Part shown: positions 57,153 through 64,000 of the stretch, in pieces
Position numbering within the stretch: the first letter of the stretch is position 1
Layout: every line of letters begins with the position of its first letter
Assembly (NCBI GenBank): GCA_026004035.1
Contig: BPII01000008.1
Location: 1 to 64,000, forward strand
From: Candidatus Sericytochromatia bacterium
GTDB lineage: Bacteria; Cyanobacteriota; Sericytochromatia; UBA7694; JACMQJ01
Reading direction: 5' to 3'
DNA: 64,000 nucleotides
Notes under the pieces: generated by a model
What the model saw: the letters and a program-made list of their open reading frames with translations, nothing else
Told to the model about the DNA's origin: nothing
Database searches by the model: none
Position numbers and translations under genes: made by a program

Positions 57153-58340
57153 TTATATAATTTTTACATTATTAATCCAATTTCTATTTTTCAAAACATA
57201 TTCTCTAGCATTTAATCTCATTTCATTATAATTATCTATATTTGTTATAACTTGATATAATTTTTTTGTTAAATCATCAATATTTTCAGATTCAAATAAT
57301 ATTCCATTATAACCATCAATTATAAATTCATTCATAGCTTTTAAATTACTTGCTAATACAACTTTTTCACAAGCCATAGCCTCAAGTGGTTTTAAAGGTG
57401 TTACATCTTGAGATGTTTTTGAATTTATTCTTGGAAAAACAAAAATATCTATAACTGAATAATACTTTAAAACTTGATTATAATCTACTCTTCCAGTAAA
57501 AGTTATATTATTTAAATCTAATTCTTTAGATAAATTTTTTAAGCTTTCAAGATGAGTTCCACTTCCAACAATTAAAAAATGAACATTTTTTAATTCTTTA
57601 AGATTATTAGCTGATTTTACTAAATATTCAATACCTTCTATTCCAATAATACTACCAATAAAACCTATTACAATTTTTTCTTCTATAGAAAACTTTTTTA
57701 AAATATCAATATCTTTTTGAGTTTTAAAGAATTTTCTTGTATCAACAGCATTAGGAACAATATATATTTTTGAAGCCTCTATTCCTCTACTAATTACATC
57801 ATTTTTTAAATTTTCATTTATACAAATAATTTTATGTGCCTTTTTAAAAGTAAAATTTTCTAAATATCTTACTAAATTATATTGCCATCTTTTAAATCCT
57901 CCTTCTGAATATACATTATCTTCCCAATTTGATCTATATTCGTATATAAACTTTTTTTTGTTTTTTTTAGCAACTAAATAGGAAGGTATCCCACAAAAAA
58001 ATATTGCATGAGCGTGTATAATATCTGGATTTAATTCTTTGGTAACTTCATCTAATTTTTTATAAAAATAATACATTCTAAATGCTTTTTTAATTCTTAA
58101 AAAAATACTTTTTTTCGGTGTTAAGTCTTTTGCATACTTATCATATATGTAAGTTCTATAATATTTAACACCGTTGATTTCTTCATAAGTACTATTCTTA
58201 TTTAAAGGTTCTTGTATATGAGATGTTATTACATAAGGTTCTAATCCAATCTCTTTTTGCATTTCAACAATAAATTTACTTCTTATTGATGATCCACTTA
58301 TATTTGGTATAGATTGATATAAAACATGTAAAATTTTCAT
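57153..58340 (-). CDS. GT4-family glycosyltransferase
   Basis: A 395-residue GT-B enzyme. The N-terminal domain opens KILHVLYQSIPNISGSSIRS and contains ELNPDIIHAHAIF; the C-terminal domain has IVPNAVDTRKFF, VIGFIGSIIGIEGIEYLV and PLKPLEAMACEKVVLASN, whose Glu binds the sugar nucleotide. A short deletion of frame at the end (T5 at 57161-57165) replaces a natural KLYKDIYQEILSNDY tail that would stop at 57116, overlapping menE by 11 bases. The core is complete and may still work. It probably adds a sugar to surface glycan. Confidence 0.8.
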   Translation of the reverse strand: MKILHVLYQSIPNISGSSIRSKFIVEMQKEIGLEPYVITSHIQEPLNKNSTYEEINGVKYYRTYIYDKYAKDLTPKKSIFLRIKKAFRMYYFYKKLDEVTKELNPDIIHAHAIFFCGIPSYLVAKKNKKKFIYEYRSNWEDNVYSEGGFKRWQYNLVRYLENFTFKKAHKIICINENLKNDVISRGIEASKIYIVPNAVDTRKFFKTQKDIDILKKFSIEEKIVIGFIGSIIGIEGIEYLVKSANNLKELKNVHFLIVGSGTHLESLKNLSKELDLNNITFTGRVDYNQVLKYYSVIDIFVFPRINSKTSQDVTPLKPLEAMACEKVVLASNLKAMNEFIIDGYNGILFESENIDDLTKKLYQVITNIDNYNEMRLNAREYVLKNRNWINNVKII

Positions 58341-58447
58341 AAACTATAACTTTTTATATTATTCAAAATATATTAAATAATAAGCTTAAACAAATAATAA
58401 ACAATATTCAATAAATAAAATTTGATTAAATTTTTTAAATGCTTTAG

Positions 58448-59543
58448 TTATTTAATGCTGTTTTCATTTTTATATTTATAAAAAAAATCTTTTAGTTTTA
58501 TTAAACAATAAATTAATTTTTCTTTTTCAATTCCAAAACCTAATCTAAAAAAATTTTTATATTTTTTATCATATTTATTTCCAGGTAAAAGTAATATACT
58601 TTTCTGCTTTTCTAAATCTATGCAAAATTTTTCAGTGTCAAAATTAGTTTTTACAAAAATAGTAAATCCAGCATCAATTTTAACATGTTCTAGGAAATCA
58701 AAGTTTAGTAAAATTTTATAGTTTTCTTTTCTTATATCATTAGAGATTTTTAAATAATACTCCTTATTTTTCAAAACATTTATTGCTAATTGTTCAGAAA
58801 AAACATTATTACATAAAGTAGTATAATGTCTTAGAGTTTAATAACTTTATTTATAATTTCTTTTTTCAGCTACTATCCAACCGATTCTTATACCGGGCAA
58901 TCCATAAGACTTTGATAATGAAGATACTACTTATTTTGTTTTTATACCAATCGTAAAAAATATCATTACTTAATTCTTTATATACTTCATCCGATATTAC
59001 TTTAATATTGTATTTTCAATGGATATGTCCTTTAATACAAAATATTCTTCTTTCTGTTAAGTCTATTCCTGTTGGGTTATTTGGAAAATTTATAACTATT
59101 ATATATTTTGGCTTATGTTTTTTTATTAAGTATTCAAGATATTCAAAATTTGGTCTAAAATTATCTTCATATCTTATTTCCCAATCTATTATTTTTGTTC
59201 CAAAAGACTTAAAAATATTAAACAAGCCATTGTAACATGGTTTTAAACAAATAATTTTTTCTTTTTTTGTAGAAAATAGAATTTGTAAAATAAATAAACT
59301 TTCTATTGCACCATTTGTTACTATAATATTTTCTTCTTTAACATTATAAATGCTAGCTAAAATTTTTATTAATTCTTTTCTACCTTTAGCTTGAGAATAT
59401 GGAAAATCATATATTAATTTTAATAGTTCTTTATTTTTCTTTGTAAAGAAACTTGGAGATATACCACTAGATGATAAGTTATATTTTGAAGTAAATTCAT
59501 ATTTTAAATACCATTTTTCTATATCAAATCTTGTTATTTGCAT
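58448..59543 (-). pseudogene. Broken fold-type I aminotransferase
   Basis: The clean N-terminal part reads RFDIEKWYLKYEFTSKYNL, then FPYSQAKGRKELIKILASIY and INFPNNPTGIDLTE, as in class I/II aminotransferases. Around 58870-58945 another frame gives SLSKSYGLPGIRIGWIVAEK, holding the PLP lysine. The C-terminal part is clean again (GFTIFVKTNFDTEKFC, then FFRLGFGIEKEKLI), including the Arg that binds the substrate carboxylate. Several indels and stops lie in 58780-59040. The opening resembles the branch that includes capreomycidine-synthase-like enzymes, but the substrate is unknown. Confidence 0.65.
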
Positions 59544-59591
59544 ACTATTTTGTTTATACTTATAAAAAATTGCCTACTTAGTAAATAAAAA

Positions 59592-60584
59592 CTACTTATT
59601 TATTTTTATAATATTAACATTAGATTCATTTAATATATCAGAAGCACTTAGATTTCTTGTATCGGTAACTACTTGATTAATGACTTTACCATCTTGAATT
59701 CTTATTTTTCTAAATGTAGATTGATTTTCTTTTATAACCATAACGGTTAAATTAGGGTTAGATTGATTAGGGGTTATTTCATCTCTTATTAAAGCTACAT
59801 TTTCATTCCCAAATACTTTCTTTGCAATATTTCCAATTGGATTTAAAAATACTGGATTTATTAAACTAGAAATTAATATATTATATGCTTCAAGTGCTTG
59901 TTCTCTATTTATATCTCCATTTGAAATAAAATTTGTTATACCATTGATTATAATATTTTGCTGACTTTTTATCCCTTCTAAAACTTTTTTAGTATCATCA
60001 CTTGGTATGACATTTGTGAATTGTCCTAATTGGGTAACAAATAATTCTAATGCTTCAGAAGATTTAAATATTTTAGCCAAAGTTACTATTGCTTCATCAG
60101 TAATCATTCCTTTTAAAGAAGAGTTAGGAGAGTTTGAAATTAAAGATTGAGAAGTTTCTAAAGTAGCTTGATATATTAGTAAATTATTATTTATTCCTCT
60201 CAACATATTAGATAAAGAATCTGAATAAATAGAATTAAATTCTGTAAATAAAGAATTATTTTTATCCTGAATATTATTCAATGAGGTAGCTAGAATAACC
60301 ATTGGTGTTAATAGTTTTGTTTTCATTTCATCAAAAGCTGAAGAATCTATTGGTATTGAATTAAATTTTAAAACTAATGTATTGAAAGCTATTTTACTTT
60401 GATTTAAAGCATTTTGTATTGTAATTTCATTCTGATTTTGAGAATTTTGTAATTGATTAATTACATCATCAGATAATATAGAGCTAGGAGAAGCACTAAT
60501 TACTTGTTGTTCTGTAGATATTATATTACCATTACAAGAACTAGTTGTTAAAAAACAAAATAATAATAAAGCAATTTTTTTCAT
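59592..60584 (-). CDS. Hypothetical lipoprotein
   Basis: A 330-residue protein. The signal MKKIALLLFCFLTTSSC ends in a plausible lipobox. The mature part is mainly helical (ENALNQSKI-like and SSALMRG-like stretches: SLSNMLRGINNNLLIYQATL), with Gln/Asn/Ser-rich linkers, and ends in a small beta domain (TVMVIKENQSTFRKIRIQDG). I do not recognise the family. It lies between the broken aminotransferase and the giant repeat protein on the same strand and is intact. Confidence 0.65.
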   Translation of the reverse strand: MKKIALLLFCFLTTSSCNGNIISTEQQVISASPSSILSDDVINQLQNSQNQNEITIQNALNQSKIAFNTLVLKFNSIPIDSSAFDEMKTKLLTPMVILATSLNNIQDKNNSLFTEFNSIYSDSLSNMLRGINNNLLIYQATLETSQSLISNSPNSSLKGMITDEAIVTLAKIFKSSEALELFVTQLGQFTNVIPSDDTKKVLEGIKSQQNIIINGITNFISNGDINREQALEAYNILISSLINPVFLNPIGNIAKKVFGNENVALIRDEITPNQSNPNLTVMVIKENQSTFRKIRIQDGKVINQVVTDTRNLSASDILNESNVNIIKINK

Positions 60585-60627
60585 CTAAAAAATTATTTTA
60601 AATAACTATATATTTAGTATATCAGAT

Positions 60628-63600
60628 TTAGACAATTCCTTCTATTCTTTTAAGAGATTTTGGAAATGTATTTTGTGGTAATAAAAGAGTATTTCTTCTA
60701 TCCTTATTTTTGTAAATAGAACAAGTTAAAGATGTTATTTTAAATTTAGAATTATTTTTCAACACTTGGTATAATGTTTCTAATTCTTTATCAATTAATT
60801 CTTTTATATTTTTATTTAAAACTTTTATGCTTATTTGTAAATCTTTTTCAAAATTAGTAAAATCTATTATTATTTTATCTAATTTTTTAGTTTCTACTGC
60901 TAATGTGATATTTAATGTTTTATCACATTTTTTATTTGTTTTACTATCATATTCCTGTCTTACCATAAGCTCACCATTAAATCTTAAATCTCCCATAGGT
61001 ATAGATAAAGGAATACAAAAAACTTTTTCATTATTTATCAATATTTCTCTTGCTGATAAGTTTAAAAGAATTTTTTCTATTTTAGAAGATATTTCCGATG
61101 TATTAGATAAAACTGCTTTTAATAAGCTGTTAAAATCCATTTTATCATAAAAGTATTTATTATTTTTATCAAAATTAGATACATTATTTTGATTATCTGA
61201 ATTCATATTTTTTAAATTTTCTAGTTTTTCATAATTCTCTTTTATGATTTTTATATCCTTATTAAAATTTTTAGCTTCATTTTCTAAATCTCCAAATATT
61301 TGCTTCATAATAGAAATATTATGATAAAAATTTTCTTTATTTTCTAGTATATTTATTGAAAATAGCTTATCTATACTCTTATCAATATTATGAATTTCTC
61401 TACTAAGATTTAATAAATTATTTTTTGTATCTTTAATAATAGTCTCATAGTCACTTTTATTTTCTATATTTGAAATAAATTTTAATTGATTTAAATTTAA
61501 TGAATTTAAATTTTTATTTTCCAATTTATCTAAAGTAGTTAAATCAATTACTTTTATTCTATTTTCCAATATATCATTAAATAAAAACTTATTTCCAAAT
61601 TTTTTAGATATAATATCGTTGCTTTTTATATTTTCTAGCTTTGAAAAGTCAGTATAATAAATATTATCTTCTTCCTTGAAAATAAAAGTATTTTTATCAT
61701 AAATTGGATTATTATTTATTTCTATTTCTTTAGTTAATTTCTTAATGCTATTTTGAGATACATTATAAATGTTATTATTTATATCATTAAATATAAAATC
61801 TTTATCAATACTAATTAAGTTATTTTTATATGTTTTGTAAATATTATTGTTTTTTATAAAGAAAAACTCATTATCACTCTCTAAATAATTTTCTTTAAGT
61901 TGCTCTGAATTCTCTAGAATATCCTTTTTGCTTAAAAATTTATTTTCATTAGGAATAAAAATATAATCATTATTTTTAATAGATATTTCAGTTATATTAT
62001 TATCAAAATTACAATTCTCCAATAATAAGGATTTATCCGAGATAAAATTAGTATTGTTTAGGGTATCTTTTAAAACAACTAATTTTTTATCATTATCAAT
62101 TATTTCAGTAAAAATAGGAATTTCTTTAGACTTTTGTTCTAAAATATTCTTATCTATCAAATAGCAATTATGTTCATCTTTGATAAGAATATTATATTTA
62201 TTATTTACAATTATTTTAATTGGATCATCTAAAAATTTAGAAGTATTAAATAAATTATCATCAATATGAACTAAATTTTTATTTTTACTATCTAGGAAAT
62301 ATTTCTGGCTATTCATTTCAAAGTTAAATGAAGCATTTAAGACTGAAGATTTGTTTTTAATAACGTAATCATCTAAATCTATTTTAACAACATTATTTTC
62401 AGTTGGTAAAAGAATAGATTTATTATTATTTATGAAAATAGGCTTATCTATTTTTTCATAACTGCTACTTTCAATTTTTATATAATTTATAGTGCTACTA
62501 TTTTTGTCTTTAAATAAAACACATTCTTCATTATTAATATTTATTTTTATAGGTTGATTTAAATTTTTGTTTATTAATTTATTTTTATGATTAGTTTCTA
62601 AGCTATTACCAATTTTATTTTTGATAGAATTTTCTATATTAATTTTAAATAAAATACCATCTTTACTATAAAATATGTTTTCACTATCAATTAATGGATT
62701 ATTTAATTTTTCTAATTTATCACCTAAGTCAGAAATATTAAGTATTTTCAGTTTATTATTTTCTGGAAAAACAATTAAATCTAAATTTTCTTTTTTTATA
62801 TAAATTGGTTTATTTATATTCTCAATATTATCATTTCTTATATTAGCTTTATTTATAATCTTAAATTCATTTGAATACCTATTATCTTTTATTAAGATAA
62901 ATTCCTCATTATCAATTTTGAATTCAAGTGAATTATCTATTTTACTTAAATAATTCTTATTATTTTTTAAGTTAAATAAATAAATATTTTTATTATTTTG
63001 ATATATTAAGTTATTTTCTTGCAAAATAATATCCTTATTATATTTTGTATTATTAATATTATTTTTATTCACAATTCTGTAATTATCATTTGTTTTTAGC
63101 AATAAATCATTATTTTTGGTATATAAATAATTATCTTTAATATTTAAAGATTTCACTTTATCCAAATTAAATTTAATAATTTTGTTTTCTATATTAGAAA
63201 CATAACTATTTTTTGCTAAATTTACTATGTTATTAATTAATTTAACATTTTTCTTATTTAATAAAATATTATTCTTATTTTTTATATGTAAAATATAATA
63301 ATCATTATCTTCTATTAAATCGTTATTATCAATAATATTTTCTAAAAATAAACTAGAGTAAGTTTTTATAAACAAATATTCTTTATTATTAAATTTAATC
63401 TTTTCCATATCATTTAAAATTTTTAAATTATCAGAATTTATTTTTTTATTTATTTCAGGAAATATTACATATTCATAATCATTAATAATATTTCTAAAAT
63501 TTTTAATATCATGTTCATTGAGTTCAATTTTTGAAATATTTTTTAATAATATATTATTTTGTTTGTTTTCTAAAATAAAATTTTCTTTTTGATTTGAAAA

Positions 63601-64000
63601 TATTACAAAATCATCTTTTTTTAAATATTTTAAAATAACATCTTTTAAATGTTTATTTTCATCGTTAGTATCAATATTTTCAATAGGTATATTTTTATCA
63701 TCTGAAATAATTGATAATTTATTATTAACATAATCAATTTTTAAATTAGTTAGAGGTTTATTATCAGGGATAGATAATAAATCTTTTATAACTTTATTCT
63801 CTATCTTTATCGGTATTTTATTCTCTTCTATTATATATATATTCTTATCATCTGATATTATTTCTACTTTTGGTTTTATATTCTCTATTTCCTTATTATC
63901 TTTTACTATTTCTTGTAAATTTCCATTCTCTAATTTATTCTCTTCTTTATTTTCTATTATATTCTTATTCTCTATTATATTCTCAATTTTACTTACTGAT
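60628..64000 (-). CDS. Giant Asn/Lys/Ile-rich repeat protein with FliK-like C-terminus (5' end outside window)
   Basis: The frame is open to the window edge, so the 1,123 residues seen are the C-terminal part; an internal ATG at 63408 is not needed as a start. Most of it consists of degenerate units of about 40-45 residues (NKPIYIKKENLDLIVFPENN, DKPIFINNNKSILLPTENN, NNPIYDKNTFIFKEEDN). A coiled coil (roughly 61180-61460) precedes the last 150 residues, which resemble FliK-type hook-length control domains: VFCIPLSIPMGDLRFNGELM, then LNITLAVETKKLDKIIIDF and LQISIKVLNKNIKELIDKEL. The fliH/fliI genes in this window support an export link. Repeat function is unknown. Confidence 0.65.
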   Translation of the reverse strand, partial: SVSKIENIIENKNIIENKEENKLENGNLQEIVKDNKEIENIKPKVEIISDDKNIYIIEENKIPIKIENKVIKDLLSIPDNKPLTNLKIDYVNNKLSIISDDKNIPIENIDTNDENKHLKDVILKYLKKDDFVIFSNQKENFILENKQNNILLKNISKIELNEHDIKNFRNIINDYEYVIFPEINKKINSDNLKILNDMEKIKFNNKEYLFIKTYSSLFLENIIDNNDLIEDNDYYILHIKNKNNILLNKKNVKLINNIVNLAKNSYVSNIENKIIKFNLDKVKSLNIKDNYLYTKNNDLLLKTNDNYRIVNKNNINNTKYNKDIILQENNLIYQNNKNIYLFNLKNNKNYLSKIDNSLEFKIDNEEFILIKDNRYSNEFKIINKANIRNDNIENINKPIYIKKENLDLIVFPENNKLKILNISDLGDKLEKLNNPLIDSENIFYSKDGILFKINIENSIKNKIGNSLETNHKNKLINKNLNQPIKININNEECVLFKDKNSSTINYIKIESSSYEKIDKPIFINNNKSILLPTENNVVKIDLDDYVIKNKSSVLNASFNFEMNSQKYFLDSKNKNLVHIDDNLFNTSKFLDDPIKIIVNNKYNILIKDEHNCYLIDKNILEQKSKEIPIFTEIIDNDKKLVVLKDTLNNTNFISDKSLLLENCNFDNNITEISIKNNDYIFIPNENKFLSKKDILENSEQLKENYLESDNEFFFIKNNNIYKTYKNNLISIDKDFIFNDINNNIYNVSQNSIKKLTKEIEINNNPIYDKNTFIFKEEDNIYYTDFSKLENIKSNDIISKKFGNKFLFNDILENRIKVIDLTTLDKLENKNLNSLNLNQLKFISNIENKSDYETIIKDTKNNLLNLSREIHNIDKSIDKLFSINILENKENFYHNISIMKQIFGDLENEAKNFNKDIKIIKENYEKLENLKNMNSDNQNNVSNFDKNNKYFYDKMDFNSLLKAVLSNTSEISSKIEKILLNLSAREILINNEKVFCIPLSIPMGDLRFNGELMVRQEYDSKTNKKCDKTLNITLAVETKKLDKIIIDFTNFEKDLQISIKVLNKNIKELIDKELETLYQVLKNNSKFKITSLTCSIYKNKDRRNTLLLPQNTFPKSLKRIEGIV

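Noticed and set aside
60827-61150. A 107-residue plus-strand frame opposite the giant protein
   Set aside because: It lies fully inside the FliK-like domain on the other strand and shows no protein-like motif or ribosome-binding site.
63408-64000. An ATG at 63408 as the true start of the giant protein
   Set aside because: The frame is open without stops to the window edge and composition is unchanged, so the start lies outside.
1-64000. CRISPR arrays, tRNA or rRNA genes, transposases or prophage genes
   Set aside because: I saw no regularly spaced repeats, no tRNA-like cloverleaf with a terminal T-loop, no rRNA segments and no transposase, integrase or phage structural motifs. A covariance-model scan would be needed to exclude short RNAs.

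Overview
The window is very AT-rich (GC looks to be about a quarter) and bacterial. It carries type IV minor pilins, lipoproteins, CHASE2, PAS and GAF signalling proteins, WD40 and NHL propellers, a FliH/FliI pair, GatB, PspA and respiratory genes (type II NADH dehydrogenase, the CcoG oxidase-assembly protein, a MenE-like ligase). My best guess is a low-GC relative of the Melainabacteria/Vampirovibrionia (non-photosynthetic cyanobacterial kin). This rests on overall gene flavour only; there is no rRNA or other taxonomic marker. I saw no tRNA, rRNA, CRISPR array, prophage or transposase gene.

Layout. 1-8029: a short repeat, a small EF-hand/glycine-zipper gene, and five larger genes (two beta-propeller proteins, a PLP enzyme, PspA, a radical SAM protein), all broken by single-base indels although the encoded residues still look family-like. 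8030-14289: intact metabolic genes (transaldolase, GatB, a PfkB sugar kinase, an Orn/Lys/Arg decarboxylase). 14327-21789: two minor-pilin gene sets that face each other and overlap tail to tail. 21893-24891: a HisKA_2 sensor kinase and two response regulators. 25179-29623: a TPR membrane protein, an M1-like protein without its zinc site, and a subtilisin. 29638-42226: a 12.6 kb same-strand run holding a CoA-transferase/GNAT fusion, a cyclic-nucleotide-binding protein, a WD40 protein, a hybrid kinase, a class III adenylyl cyclase, SSB, a membrane protein and an acidic repeat protein. 42415-55614: ferritin-like protein, FliI/FliH, ABC permease, NDH-2, QueF, CcoG, site-2 protease, lipoprotein, histidine kinase and VWA protein. 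55735-59543: a second broken cluster (lipoprotein remnant, MenE, glycosyltransferase, aminotransferase). 59592-64000: a lipoprotein and a giant Asn/Lys/Ile-rich repeat protein that runs off the window and ends in a FliK-like domain.

Themes. (1) A roughly 140 bp dispersed repeat with short terminal inverted repeats occurs four times, always between genes. (2) Almost every broken gene is broken by single-base indels, often in homopolymers, with little sign of residue-level decay; this points to consensus errors, very recent inactivation, or slippage at A-runs. (3) Functional links worth testing are: a cAMP-acylation module (cyclase, cNMP-binding protein, CoA-transferase/GNAT); a FliH/FliI/FliK-like export set; the mirrored pilin clusters beside a two-component cluster; and a TPR/pseudo-M1/subtilisin cell-envelope set.
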